Assembly: GCF_017573465.1 (NCBI RefSeq)
Contig: NZ_JAGEPF010000034.1
Coordinates: forward strand, 58,785 to 122,784
Direction: 5' to 3'
DNA length: 64,000 nt
From: Actinomadura violacea
Lineage (GTDB): Bacteria > Actinomycetota > Actinomycetes > Streptosporangiales > Streptosporangiaceae
In this document: one piece after another, positions 32,370 to 41,080 of the stretch
Layout of the letters: each line of letters opens with the position of its first letter
How positions within the stretch are numbered: the first letter of the stretch is position 1
Translations under genes and position numbers: made by a program
The notes under the pieces: model-generated
Database searches by the model: none
Told to the model about the DNA's origin: nothing
What the model saw: the letters and a program-made list of their open reading frames with translations, nothing else

Positions 32370-34028
32370 TTAGTAGCGGCTGTAGTGGTGGGCCGGTTCG
32401 GTGACGGGCTCCTCCGGGGCGGCGGCCGGCTTCGTGCGCCCGAACTCCAGGGTCAGCAGCGCGGCCGCGATCCACACGATGTCGAACCACGAGCGGAAGA
32501 CGATGCTGCGCGGCTTGTAGGCCGGGCGGAACTTCTTGTCGAACAGGTACAGCGACTCGACCGCGATCAGCGGGTCGAGCAGGTGCAGGGCCTGGTAGCC
32601 GGCCTTCTCCAGGGCGCCGCGCTCCTCGGCGTCCAGCAGCTCGCGGAAGGCCGCGAAGTTCAGCGAGACCAGCGCGTGGCCCTGCTCGCCGGCGTAGTCG
32701 ATCATCTCGACGATCAGCCGCTCGTTGACGCCGTTCGGGCCGCCGGGGGCGCGGCGCATCGCGTCCAGGCTGATGCCCTCGCCCGCCGTGACGTAGCGCT
32801 GGAACGCGATCGGCTTCTTGTCCTCGTCGTAGGCGACCGCGACGACGGCGCCCGGGTGGTAACCGGTGAGCAGCTCGTCGAGGTTCATCGAGAAGCCGCG
32901 CTCGGCCGCGCCGCCCAGCGAGCCGGACGCCACCTCAAGCAGCGCGCCGCGCAGCTCGGCCGACAGCTCCCGCTCGGGCACGATCTCGGTGGTGACGCCG
33001 GCGTTGGCGGTCCGCTTCACGGCCTGCCGGACGTTGCGCATCTGCCGGCCCGACAGCGTGAACTCCTCCGGCCGGACGACGACCTCGTCGCCGAAGCCGA
33101 ACGAGCGCAGCGGCCCCCACTCGGGCAGCAGGTCGGCGCTCGCGCCGAGCACCGCGGGGCGCCAGCCGGTCGTGCGGCACAGCGCCAGGAACTCCTTGAT
33201 GGCCGCGGCGTGCGAGGCCGGGTCGCCGACGGGGTCGCCGCCCGCCACCGCGATGCCGAACAGCACCCGGTAGCCGATCGCGGCGCGCCCGTCCGGGCTG
33301 AACACGTACGCCTTGTCGCGGCGCAGCGCGAACGGGGCAAGGGTGTCCGAGCCCGGGTGGGCGACCAGGCCGGCGACGCGGCGCCGCTCGTCCTCGTCGC
33401 CGGGCGGCGGCGCTGGGTCCGGCGCGAGCAGCGTCATCACCAGGGCGAGCAGGCCCACCGCGCCGGCCAGGCCGAGCACGCCGGGCAGCCAGGACGCGCC
33501 GTCGATGCGCGCGCCCGTGGCGCCGAGGCCGCTCGCCACGACCCGCACCGACCGGACGGACACGCCGCCGACCACCACCGACCCGACGACGGCGCCGATC
33601 ACCAGGATCGCGCCGGTCTTCACCGCGGTGCGGACGCGGTCGGGGTGCGGGCGGACGGGGAACCGGTCGCGCTCGACCCAGAGGCCGACCAGGACGGCTC
33701 CGAGCAGCGGCACCCGCCACGGCGCGTCGTCGCCCGCGACGACGGCGAGCAGGCCGAGGACGACCAGCGCGACCATGCCGTACCAGGCGGCTCGGCGGCG
33801 CAGCAGGACGCCGCGCGCGACGAGCAGGAGCACCAGGCTCAGCGACACGGCGTGCGCGGGGGCGAGCGGGGTTCCGGTCGCGACCCGCGACAGCCGGGTG
33901 AGCCAGTGCGGGGACCATGCCACGGCGGGCACGGCGATCAGGACGGCGACGACCGCGCCGACGAGCGCCGCGGGCCAGACGGGGAGCGCCTCGCCGCCGG
34001 CTCGTTCGGCCGATTTCGCTGCATGCAC
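32370..34028 (-). CDS. MprF-like membrane protein with DUF2156 (aminoacyl-phosphatidylglycerol synthase C-terminal) domain
   Basis: 552 residues from GTG 34028, preferred because GGAGG lies 10 bp upstream; the frame is open to ATG 34076. About six membrane spans occupy residues 10-220. The rest is the soluble GNAT-like DUF2156 domain with FVALCRTTGWRP-type and KPIAFQRYVTAGEGISLDAMRR segments, then NERLIVEMIDYA and VSLNFAAFREL. MprF relatives move amino acids from tRNA to phosphatidylglycerol, protecting against cationic peptides. The N-terminal flippase half of full MprF is missing; a YbhN-like flippase homologue lies 20 kb away. Confidence 0.85.
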   Translation of the reverse strand: MHAAKSAERAGGEALPVWPAALVGAVVAVLIAVPAVAWSPHWLTRLSRVATGTPLAPAHAVSLSLVLLLVARGVLLRRRAAWYGMVALVVLGLLAVVAGDDAPWRVPLLGAVLVGLWVERDRFPVRPHPDRVRTAVKTGAILVIGAVVGSVVVGGVSVRSVRVVASGLGATGARIDGASWLPGVLGLAGAVGLLALVMTLLAPDPAPPPGDEDERRRVAGLVAHPGSDTLAPFALRRDKAYVFSPDGRAAIGYRVLFGIAVAGGDPVGDPASHAAAIKEFLALCRTTGWRPAVLGASADLLPEWGPLRSFGFGDEVVVRPEEFTLSGRQMRNVRQAVKRTANAGVTTEIVPERELSAELRGALLEVASGSLGGAAERGFSMNLDELLTGYHPGAVVAVAYDEDKKPIAFQRYVTAGEGISLDAMRRAPGGPNGVNERLIVEMIDYAGEQGHALVSLNFAAFRELLDAEERGALEKAGYQALHLLDPLIAVESLYLFDKKFRPAYKPRSIVFRSWFDIVWIAAALLTLEFGRTKPAAAPEEPVTEPAHHYSRY

Positions 34029-34224
34029 GAGCAGAACACCTCCGCTGAGCCCCAACCATGATCCTTTGGAACTCATTCCCCGGATCGGACGTTATCTTTG
34101 GCCGCTCATGGTCAGCGTCGTCCGGACACCTCCTATGACGCCGCTTCCGGCGCCTCCGGCGGTCCTCGTCCTCCACTACGGCCGTACCCGGCCAACGGGA
34201 GGGAAACTGGATAGTCTCGTGGGG

Positions 34225-34680
34225 ATGAAGAGGCTCCTGGTCGTCCATCACACGCCCTCGCCGTCCGTCCAGGCGATGTACGAGGCGGTGCGCGCCGGAG
34301 CCGGCACGGACGAGATCGAGGGCGTCGAGGTCGTCTCCCGTCCGGCGCTGACCGCCTCCGCCGTGGACGTCCTCGAGGCGGACGGCTACCTCCTCGGCTC
34401 CCCTGTGAACCTCGGTTATCTCTCCGGGGCGCTCAAGCACTTCTTCGACCAGATTTATTACCCGTGCTTGGCGGAGACAATCCGCCGCCCGTTCGGGGCC
34501 TTCCTCCACGGCAACAACGACGCGACCGGGGCGCTGCGCGCGCTGGAGGCGATCACCACGGGGCTGAAGTGGCGGGCCGTGCAGCCGCCGGTGGTGGTGA
34601 CGGGTGAGCCGGGCAAGGCCGACCTGGAGGCGTGCTGGGAGCTCGGTGCGGTCACCGCCGCGGAGCTCGGGACGGTTTGA
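34225..34680 (+). CDS. Flavodoxin-like NAD(P)H-dependent oxidoreductase
   Basis: 151 residues from ATG 34225 (a GTG at 34219 is possible). LLVVHHTPSPSVQAMYEAV is the phosphate-binding first loop, GYLLGSPVNLGYLSGALKHF the second FMN contact, and GAFLHGNND continues the fold. TAGTCT at 34212-34217 could be a -10 element that makes a nearly leaderless transcript. It probably carries FMN and reduces quinones or other acceptors. Divergent from the DUF2156 gene. Confidence 0.8.
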   Translation: MKRLLVVHHTPSPSVQAMYEAVRAGAGTDEIEGVEVVSRPALTASAVDVLEADGYLLGSPVNLGYLSGALKHFFDQIYYPCLAETIRRPFGAFLHGNNDATGALRALEAITTGLKWRAVQPPVVVTGEPGKADLEACWELGAVTAAELGTV

Positions 34681-34708
34681 GCCCGCCGCTTCTCGGTAGC
34701 GTGCCCGC

Positions 34709-35008
34709 ATGAGCGGTTTCCGGCATGTGGCGATGTTCAGGTGGGCCGAGGGCACGACGATCGGCCAGCAGGAGGAGGCCGCGGCGCGGCTGCGCGAGCT
34801 GACCGCGGTCATCCCGCAGATCCGCGGGTACAGCGTCGGCCTGGACGCGGGCGTGGACCCGGGGACCTACGAGTTCGTCGTGGTCGCGGACTTCGCGGGC
34901 AAGGACGACTACCTGGTGTACCGCGACCATCCGACGCACCGCGCGGTGGTCCAGGAGTTCGTCGCGCCGCTCGTCGCGGAGCGGGCCGCGATCCAGTACG
35001 AGACCTGA
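34709..35008 (+). CDS. Dabb-family stress-responsive A/B-barrel protein
   Basis: 99 residues from ATG 34709, 28 bp after the flavodoxin-like gene and probably co-transcribed. FRHVAMFRWAEG begins the fold and YEFVVVADFAGKDDYLVYRD and HPTHRAVVQEFVAPL complete the ferredoxin-like barrel. Dabb proteins are small dimers with roles from polyketide cyclisation to stress response. None can be assigned here. Confidence 0.9.
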   Translation: MSGFRHVAMFRWAEGTTIGQQEEAAARLRELTAVIPQIRGYSVGLDAGVDPGTYEFVVVADFAGKDDYLVYRDHPTHRAVVQEFVAPLVAERAAIQYET

Positions 35009-35056
35009 GGGGCCGCGCCGCGGCGGTGTGCGCTGTAACACACAACGCTTACCGAG

Positions 35057-35066
35057 CAAGCGCTTG
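35057..35066. promoter_or_regulatory. CAAGCGCTTG palindrome, candidate KstR2-like TetR site
   Basis: A perfect 10-bp palindrome within GAGCAAGCGCTTGTG. It overlaps TTGTGT (35064-35069), a possible -35 with TTAGTT at 35086-35091 as -10 on the plus strand. The same core occurs at 39294-39303 beside the KstR2-like regulator gene, so that protein may also act here. Confidence 0.5.
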
Positions 35067-35102
35067 TGTCCGAGCACTTTTCGGGTTAGTTTCACACAAC
35101 GC

Positions 35103-35136
35103 CCGCCGGGAACGGATCGCGCCCCGTTCCCGGCGG
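35103..35136 (+). terminator. Perfect 13-bp hairpin between Dabb and NarL-type genes
   Basis: CCGCCGGGAACGG (35103-35115) pairs with CCGTTCCCGGCGG (35124-35136) around an 8-nt loop. It may terminate the flavodoxin-Dabb transcript, or form a structured leader of the response regulator, whose start is 143 bp further on. No T run follows. Confidence 0.55.
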
Positions 35137-35278
35137 ACGGCCTACGTGCCCCCTCAGCGCGCCGTCTCCCCGGCAGCGCCATGGGAACGGTCCGATTCCG
35201 CCGGGACCCCGAACCGTCGTACGGTTGCGCCGTCGCATCCGGGCCGGACCGGCCGCCCGGCGGACCGGGGGAGCAGGC

Positions 35279-35953
35279 GTGATCACAGTGCTGCTGGCCG
35301 ACGACCAGTCGCTGGTACGGGCCGGTTTCCGGATGCTGCTGTCCGGCGAGGACGGCATCGAGGTCGTCGGCGAGGCCGAGGACGGCGACGCCGCGGTGGA
35401 ACTGGCCCGCCGGCTGCGGCCCGACGTCGTCCTGATGGACCTGCGGATGCCCGGCACCGACGGCCTCGCCGCCACCCGCCGCATCGCCTCCGACCCCGCG
35501 CTCGACGACGTCCGCGTCCTCGCCCTCACCACCTACACCGACGACGAGCACATCTACCTCGCGCTGCGCGCCGGCGCCGCCGGGTTCCTGGTCAAGGACA
35601 TGGAGCCCGCCGAACTGGTGAACGCCGTCCGGGTCGTCGCGGGCGGCGAGTCGCTGCTGGCCCCCGCCGTCACCCGCGCCGTCATCGAGGGGTTCGTCGG
35701 CGGGCGCCCCGCGCCCGCGCCCGCCGCCGTCGGCCGGCTCGAGGTCCTCACCGACCGGGAGCGGGAGGTGGTCCGGCTGGTCGGGCGGGGGCTGTCCAAC
35801 ACCGAGATCGCGGCCGCCCTCGCGGTCAGCCCGCTCACCGCCAAGACGCACGTCAGCCGGGCCATGGGCAAGCTCGGGGTGCGCGACCGGGCCCGGCTGG
35901 TGGTGCTCGCCTACGAGTCGGGGCTGGTCACCCCCGGGTCCGCGAGTTCATGA
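35279..35953 (+). CDS. NarL/FixJ-type response regulator (orphan)
   Basis: 224 residues from GTG 35279 with GGGGGAG upstream. The receiver has LLADDQSLVRAGFRMLL, the phospho-Asp in VVLMDLRMPGTDG and the conserved Lys in GFLVKDMEP. The LuxR-type HTH is LTDREREVVRLVGRGLSNTEIAAAL followed by KTHVSRAMGKLGV. No histidine kinase gene is adjacent on either side, which is unusual for this class. The 3' end overlaps the next minus-strand gene by 26 bp. Confidence 0.92.
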   Translation: MITVLLADDQSLVRAGFRMLLSGEDGIEVVGEAEDGDAAVELARRLRPDVVLMDLRMPGTDGLAATRRIASDPALDDVRVLALTTYTDDEHIYLALRAGAAGFLVKDMEPAELVNAVRVVAGGESLLAPAVTRAVIEGFVGGRPAPAPAAVGRLEVLTDREREVVRLVGRGLSNTEIAAALAVSPLTAKTHVSRAMGKLGVRDRARLVVLAYESGLVTPGSASS

Positions 35954-36155
35954 TCTCGTCGCGGAGCCGCTGCGGCGTGGGGGCCTCCAGCAGCCGCGGC
36001 CCGTCCCGCAGCGGGACCATCGCCCACCACGAACCGGTCGCCTCGCCGAACCAGACGCGCACCCCCGGGAACTGCTCCTGCAGGCCGCGCGCCGTGGCGG
36101 CGCGGATGGCCGCGGGCGTGGGCTCGTCCCGCCCGGCGCCCTGTGGAGCCGTCAT
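35928..36155 (-). CDS. Small hypothetical protein
   Basis: 75 residues from ATG 36155 with GGGGGGAGAG upstream. The core GLQEQFPGVRVWFGEATGSWWAMVP with a following LLEAPTPQRLRDEI is a pattern seen in small actinomycete proteins of unknown function. It overlaps the response regulator end tail-to-tail, so expression of one may interfere with the other. Confidence 0.75.
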   Translation of the reverse strand: MTAPQGAGRDEPTPAAIRAATARGLQEQFPGVRVWFGEATGSWWAMVPLRDGPRLLEAPTPQRLRDEIMNSRTRG

Positions 36156-36413
36156 GCCGCTCTCCCCCCGAAGCTCTCCTCAGTAACAGCGTCCCCACGG
36201 GCCAAAGCGTCACCCCTACTCGGCAAATTGTGACTAAGCACACTATGGACGTTCGGCGGGCCCGGCAGTGGGATACCGCGCCGGATGTACTCCGCCGGAA
36301 GTAGCGGACCGCCCGGAAGACGCCGCCCGCCCGACGACGCGGACCGGGTGCGGACGCCACGATTCAGGGAACGACGTGTTCTCTACCCGCGGACTCCCGC
36401 GAAGGTGGTTCCC

Positions 36414-38540
36414 ATGAAACTGGCCAGGCTCGCCCGGGTCTGCTATCGCAGGCGGTGGCTCGTCGTCGCCGCCTGGATCGTCGGCGCGCTCGCCGTCCTC
36501 GTCCTCGGCTACGGCTTCGCCGCCAAGCCGCTCAACGACTTCACCGGCGGCTCGTCCCAGTCGGCGACCGCCAAGAAGCTGCTGGACGAGCACTTCCGCG
36601 CGCGCAGCGGCGACACCATCACCCTCGCGGTCCAGGCCGACGCCGGTGTGCGCTCGCCCGCCGCGAAGGCCCGCGTCACCCGCGCGATCGACCGGCTCGG
36701 CAGGACCCCGCACGTCGCCTCCGTCAGCTCGCCCTACGCCGTCCCCGGCCAGATCTCCAAGGACGGCCGGACGGCGTTCGCCACCGCGAACCTCGCCGTC
36801 CCGTCCGACGACATGCCCGCCTCCGCCGTCACCAAGCTCATCAAGGACGTGCGCAGCGACTCCGGCCCCGTCCGGATCGAACTGGGCGGCGCCGCCGTCG
36901 ACAGCGCCGAGACCGCGGGCGGCGGGTCGTCGGAGGGCATCGGCGTGCTCGCCGCCATCGTCATCCTGCTGATCGCGTTCGGCTCGGTGCTCGCGATGGG
37001 GCTGCCGATCGTCACCGCGCTGCTCGGCATCGGCTCCGGACTCGGGCTCATCGCGCTGATCGCGCACCTGCTGCCCGCGCCGTCGTTCGGCCCGATCGTC
37101 GCTGCGCTCATCGGCATCGGCGTCGGCATCGACTACGCGCTGTTCATCGTCACCCGCTACCGGGAGGAGCTGTCCGCCGGCCGGGAGCCCGAGGACGCGA
37201 CCGTCACCGCCGTCACCACCGCCGGACGCGCCGTCCTGTTCGCCGGCAGCACCGTCGTCATCGCGCTGATGGGCCTGTTCATCATGCAGCAGAAGCTGTT
37301 CGACGCCGTCGCCGTCGCCGCCGGCGTCGCGGTGCTGATGACGATGCTCGCCGCCGTCACGCTGCTGCCCGCGCTGCTCGGCTTCACCGGACGGAGCATC
37401 GACCGGCTGCGCGTGCCCGGGCTCGGGCGGGCCCGCCGGCCGCTCGCCGAACGCTGGGCCCGGGTCGTCCAGCGCCACCCCGTCGTCACCGGGCTGTGCG
37501 CCGCGGTCCTGCTGCTCGTCCTCGCGGTGCCCGCGCTGTCGATGCGGCTCAGCCTGCCCGACTCCAGCACCCAGCCGCACGACACCAGCGGCTACGCCGC
37601 GAACCGGATCATGGCCGAGGGCTTCGGGCCCGGCACCGCCGCGCCGCTGGTCATCGTCACCCGCGGCGGGAACCCGGCGCCCGTCGCCGCGGCCGTCGGC
37701 GCCGCACCGGGCGTCGCGGCCGTCCAGCCGCCGCGCACCAGCCCCGACGGCGCCGTCTCGATGATCATGGCGTTCCCGGCCACCGGCGCGCAGGACGCGG
37801 CCACCCCGCGGCTCGTCCACCGGCTCCGCGACGACGTGCTGCCCGGCGCCACCCGGGGGGCGGGCGTCCGCGCCTACGTCGGCGGGCAGAACGCCGCCTC
37901 CATCGACTTCGCCGACGACGTCCAGACCCGGCTGCCGTGGCTCATCGCGGTCGTCGTCGGGCTGTCGCTGCTGCTGCTCGTCGCGCTCGTCCGCTCGCTG
38001 ACCGTGGCGCTGCAGGCCGCGGTGATGAACCTGCTGTCGATCGCCGCCGCCTACGGGGTGCTGACCGCCGTCGTCCAGTGGGGCTGGGCGGGCCGCGCCC
38101 TCGGCTTCCCGACCTCGATGCCCGTCACCACCTGGGTGCCGCTGATGATGTTCCCGATCCTGTTCGGGCTGTCCATGGACTACGAGGTGTTCCTCGTCTC
38201 CCGGATCCGCGAGTCGCACGAGGCGGGCGTCCCGACCCGGGAGGCCGTCGCCCGCGGCCTCGCCGGCACCGCGCGCGTCATCACCGCCGCCGCCGCGATC
38301 ATGGTGATGGTGTTCCTGTCGGTGCTGCTCGGCGCGAACGTCGCGGTCAAGCAGATCGGCCTCGGCCTCGGCGTCGCCATCCTGATCGACGCGACCGTCG
38401 TGCGGATGGTGCTCGTCCCCGCGCTGATGGAGCTGTTCGGCGAGCGGAACTGGTGGCTGCCCCGGCCGATCGCCCGGCTGCTGCCGCGCCGCCGTACCGA
38501 GCCCGCGCAGGCGCCGCCCGGCGTGCCGGTCCGCGGCTAG
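36414..38540 (+). CDS. MMPL/RND-family membrane transporter
   Basis: 708 residues from ATG 36414 with GAAGGTGG upstream. Twelve membrane spans are arranged as two repeats, each with a large extracytoplasmic domain. The conserved GIDYALFIVTRYREEL of the first half and SMDYEVFLVSRIRE of the second carry the Asp-Tyr pair used for proton relay in MmpL proteins. Such proteins export lipids, glycolipids, siderophores or drugs. The convergent KstR2-like TetR gene ends 16 bp after it. Shorter than mycobacterial MmpL3 and without its long C-terminal tail. Confidence 0.9.
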   Translation: MKLARLARVCYRRRWLVVAAWIVGALAVLVLGYGFAAKPLNDFTGGSSQSATAKKLLDEHFRARSGDTITLAVQADAGVRSPAAKARVTRAIDRLGRTPHVASVSSPYAVPGQISKDGRTAFATANLAVPSDDMPASAVTKLIKDVRSDSGPVRIELGGAAVDSAETAGGGSSEGIGVLAAIVILLIAFGSVLAMGLPIVTALLGIGSGLGLIALIAHLLPAPSFGPIVAALIGIGVGIDYALFIVTRYREELSAGREPEDATVTAVTTAGRAVLFAGSTVVIALMGLFIMQQKLFDAVAVAAGVAVLMTMLAAVTLLPALLGFTGRSIDRLRVPGLGRARRPLAERWARVVQRHPVVTGLCAAVLLLVLAVPALSMRLSLPDSSTQPHDTSGYAANRIMAEGFGPGTAAPLVIVTRGGNPAPVAAAVGAAPGVAAVQPPRTSPDGAVSMIMAFPATGAQDAATPRLVHRLRDDVLPGATRGAGVRAYVGGQNAASIDFADDVQTRLPWLIAVVVGLSLLLLVALVRSLTVALQAAVMNLLSIAAAYGVLTAVVQWGWAGRALGFPTSMPVTTWVPLMMFPILFGLSMDYEVFLVSRIRESHEAGVPTREAVARGLAGTARVITAAAAIMVMVFLSVLLGANVAVKQIGLGLGVAILIDATVVRMVLVPALMELFGERNWWLPRPIARLLPRRRTEPAQAPPGVPVRG

Positions 38541-38556
38541 CCGCCCCCGGCGGAGG

Positions 38557-39225
38557 TCAGTGCGTGTTGATCCCGTCGAACATGACCTTGATGTAGTGCT
38601 CGCCGAGGCTCTGGGAGTCGAGCCGTCCGCCCGGCTTGAACCAGCGGACGGCCACCCAGATCGTGTCGCGGATCATCCGGTAGGTCAGCTTCGGGTCGAG
38701 GTCCGCGCGGAACAGGCCCTGCTCCTGGCCCGCCGCGATGGTCTCGACCCACATCTTCTCCACCTCGTCCTCGGACTTGGACAGGTAGGCGAAGCGGTCC
38801 ATGCCCTGGAGGTAGTTCCAGTCGTTCTGCATCACCGTGATCGCGGCGCGGTGCGGCTCGAGGCTGTGGAACGCGACGCGGACGAGCCCGGCGATCGTCT
38901 CCCGCGGGTCCCGGCCCGCGTCGATCTCGGCCCGGTAGGCGGCCATGATCTCGTCGAAGAAGCCGGTCAGGATCTCGTCCACGATCGACTCCTTGGAGTC
39001 GAAGTGGTGGTAGAGGCTGCCGGACAGGATGCCGGCCTCGTCGGCGATGTTGCGGACCGTGGTGGCCTGGAAGCCCTTCTCCGCGAACAGGTCCGCGGCG
39101 AGCCTGACCAGGTGCTCGCGGCGCTCCGACGCCAGTGCCGGCGAGCCCTTGCCGCGGCGGCGCGCGCCGCCCTCGCCGGCGGCGCGGGGCCTGGCCCGCC
39201 CGGAATTCGCGCTCGTGGTCGTCAC
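38557..39225 (-). CDS. TetR-family regulator, KstR2-like
   Basis: 222 residues from GTG 39225 (CATAAT lies just upstream, a good -10 for a short leader). The N-terminal 30 residues are basic and disordered. The HTH region KGFQATTVRNIADEAGILSGSLYHHF and the C-terminal KMWVETIAAGQ, FRADLDPKLTYRMIRDTIWVAVRW, KPGGRLD match mycobacterial KstR2 closely over both domains. KstR2 controls catabolism of steroid ring remnants and binds CAAG/CTTG palindromes, which occur upstream of this gene. The steroid genes themselves are not in the window. Confidence 0.88.
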   Translation of the reverse strand: MTTTSANSGRARPRAAGEGGARRRGKGSPALASERREHLVRLAADLFAEKGFQATTVRNIADEAGILSGSLYHHFDSKESIVDEILTGFFDEIMAAYRAEIDAGRDPRETIAGLVRVAFHSLEPHRAAITVMQNDWNYLQGMDRFAYLSKSEDEVEKMWVETIAAGQEQGLFRADLDPKLTYRMIRDTIWVAVRWFKPGGRLDSQSLGEHYIKVMFDGINTH

Positions 39226-39248
39226 CCCCTCATTATGCCGTGCGCGCC

Positions 39249-39304
39249 CAACCGCTTGCTCAGTCGTGCGTCAACGGCAGTTTACGGTCTGCACAAGCGC
39301 TTGT
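39249..39304. promoter_or_regulatory. Two CAAG-N2-CTTG type sites in the KstR2-like promoter region
   Basis: CAACCGCTTG at 39249-39258 (one mismatch) overlaps where the regulator's own -35 would lie, and ACAAGCGCTTGT at 39293-39304 is a perfect 12-bp palindrome between the regulator and the divergent HAD gene. Both fit the published KstR2-type core. They predict autorepression and control of the HAD gene. Confidence 0.6.
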
Positions 39305-39415
39305 TCCATCACCCGGGGCTACCGCGTCGCGCCGCCCCGCGACGGCGCGCACCCCGGACCGGGTCCGGGCCGGGGCGGAACGGCCGCACAGCCCCGTCCC
39401 GCATACCCTCGGATC

Positions 39416-40006
39416 ATGCCCGATGTGATCGTCTTCGACCTGTTCGGCGTCATCGCCCGCACCCAGACCCCCGAGGCCGTGCGGGAGATCGAGGAGATCG
39501 CCGGCGTCTCCGGCGCCCCGTTCTGGGACGCGTACTGGGCGCTGCGCCCCGGCTACGACGCCGGCCAGGACAGCGCCGCGTACTGGGCGGACGTCGCCGC
39601 CGCCCTCGGCGCCGCGTTCCCCGACGTGCCCGCGCTGATCGACGCCGACCTGCGCAGCTGGACCGACGTCGACGAGCGCATGGTCGCCCTCGTCCACGAA
39701 CTGGCCGACGGCGGCCACACCCTCGGGCTGCTCTCCAACATCATCGCCGACCTCGTGCCGCGCTTCGAGGCGCGCCACGAGGGCTGGCTGTCCCGCTTCG
39801 ACGCGCTCACCTACTCGTGCGCCATCGGCGTCGCCAAGCCCGACCCGCGCGCCTACCGCATCTGCGCCGAACGCCTCGGCGTGAAGCCCGCCGACGTCCT
39901 GTTCATCGACGACACCGAGCGCAACGTCCTCGCCGCCCGCGAGACCGGCATGGCCGCCGAGGTCTTCACCGGCCCCGATCAGGTCCGCGCCCTGCTCGCC
40001 GGCTAG
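39416..40006 (+). CDS. HAD-superfamily hydrolase
   Basis: 196 residues from ATG 39416. Motif I is VFDLFGVIAR (the second Asp is replaced by Gly, giving DxFGV as in several haloacid dehalogenase-type or phosphatase members). Motif II is LGLLSNI, the Lys is in GVAKPDPRAY and motif IV is VLFIDDTERNV. A four-helix cap lies between. Substrate unknown. It is divergent from the KstR2-like gene and shares its operator region. Confidence 0.88.
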   Translation: MPDVIVFDLFGVIARTQTPEAVREIEEIAGVSGAPFWDAYWALRPGYDAGQDSAAYWADVAAALGAAFPDVPALIDADLRSWTDVDERMVALVHELADGGHTLGLLSNIIADLVPRFEARHEGWLSRFDALTYSCAIGVAKPDPRAYRICAERLGVKPADVLFIDDTERNVLAARETGMAAEVFTGPDQVRALLAG

Positions 40007-40019
40007 AGCCGCTCGCCGG

Positions 40020-40988
40020 TTAGAGGCGCACGACGAGCTTGCCGGTCGCCTCGTCCGCCTCCATGTAGCGGTGCGCGTCGGCGATCTCGTCCAGCGCGAA
40101 GACACGGTCGATGTTCGGCCGGAACCGGCCGTCCGCCACCCCGTCCACAAGCCGCCGCAGGGTCCCGGCACCCGCCGCGCCCCGCATCTCGTCGCTGTGG
40201 AAGGTGGTGAGGCGCGTCCCGCTCGAGAGGGCCTGCATCGGCTCGAACTCCGGGATCACCCATTCGCCGCTCAGGATGCCGGTCATGCACACCGTCCCGC
40301 CCTTGCGGACGAGCGCGAGCGAATCGGCGAGCGTCGCCGCGCCGACGAGTTCGAGCACGTGGTCGGGGCCGTCCGGGACGACCGCCCGCACCCCGTCCGC
40401 GATGCCGCCGTCGTCCACCACGACATGGTCGGCGCCCGCCGCCTCCAGCGCCTTCACCTTGCCGGGGTTGCGCGTCGTCGCGATCGTCCGCAGGCCCAGG
40501 CCCTTGGCGAGCGACAGCGCCGCCATCCCGACCGACGACGTCCCGCCCCGCACGAGCAGCGTCCCGCCGTCCGCCCGCAGCACGTCCAGGGACCCCTGCG
40601 CGGTCAGGTAGGTCTCGGGCAGCGCGCCGAACACCTCCCACTCCAGGTCGGTCGCGACGGGGATCAGCAGCTCGTCGGGCAGCAGCGCGTACTCGGCGTA
40701 GCCGCCGTCGAACGCCCGCCCCATCTCGCCCATGACCGCCGCGACCCGCGTCCCCGGCGCGAGCACGCCGCCTTCGGCGACCTCCCCGACGCACTCGATC
40801 CCGAGCACGCGCGGGAACCGCACGCCGGGGGAGTGCCCCTGACGGGTGAACATCTCGGACCGGTTCAGCCCGAACGCCCGGACCCTCACCAGCGTCCACC
40901 CCGGCCGCGGCTCGGGAACCGGCACCTCGCGCACCTGCAGAACGTCCGGCGGCCCCGGTCGCTCCGCGACCGCCGCCCGCATCATCAT
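40020..40988 (-). CDS. Zinc-independent quinone oxidoreductase / MDR-family NADPH reductase
   Basis: 322 residues; three consecutive ATGs at 40988, 40985 and 40982 are possible starts. The GroES-like N-terminal domain has RAFGLNRSEMFTRQGHSPGV and LGIECVGEVAEGG. The cofactor domain has LLVRGGTSSVGMAALSLAKGLG (NADPH-binding). The structural-zinc cysteines of alcohol dehydrogenases are missing. It probably reduces quinones or enones. It ends 14 bp from the HAD gene, tail-to-tail. Confidence 0.85.
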   Translation of the reverse strand: MMMRAAVAERPGPPDVLQVREVPVPEPRPGWTLVRVRAFGLNRSEMFTRQGHSPGVRFPRVLGIECVGEVAEGGVLAPGTRVAAVMGEMGRAFDGGYAEYALLPDELLIPVATDLEWEVFGALPETYLTAQGSLDVLRADGGTLLVRGGTSSVGMAALSLAKGLGLRTIATTRNPGKVKALEAAGADHVVVDDGGIADGVRAVVPDGPDHVLELVGAATLADSLALVRKGGTVCMTGILSGEWVIPEFEPMQALSSGTRLTTFHSDEMRGAAGAGTLRRLVDGVADGRFRPNIDRVFALDEIADAHRYMEADEATGKLVVRL

Positions 40989-41038
40989 CGACCCCACGTG
41001 GACCACAACCACCGGCCCCACCGAGATCATCCCGCCGA

Positions 41039-41073
41039 GGCGGCGGCGACCCCTCATCCGGGTCGCCGCCGCC
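41039..41073 (-). terminator. 14-bp hairpin terminator after the LamG gene
   Basis: GGCGGCGGCGACCC (41039-41052) pairs with GGGTCGCCGCCGCC (41060-41073) around a 7-nt loop, 8 bp after the LamG stop and 51 bp before the next gene on the same strand. Confidence 0.8.
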
Positions 41074-41080
41074 CTTCTCG

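Noticed and set aside
32352..34061. 569-codon plus-strand open frame
   Set aside because: Antisense to the MprF-like gene, which has spans and a domain. The plus-strand translation is low complexity.
36243..38219. 658-codon minus-strand open frame
   Set aside because: It lies antisense to the MMPL gene; the translation is Gly/Asp/Arg/His-rich without hydrophobic or domain pattern. It is the usual mirror of a GC-rich gene.
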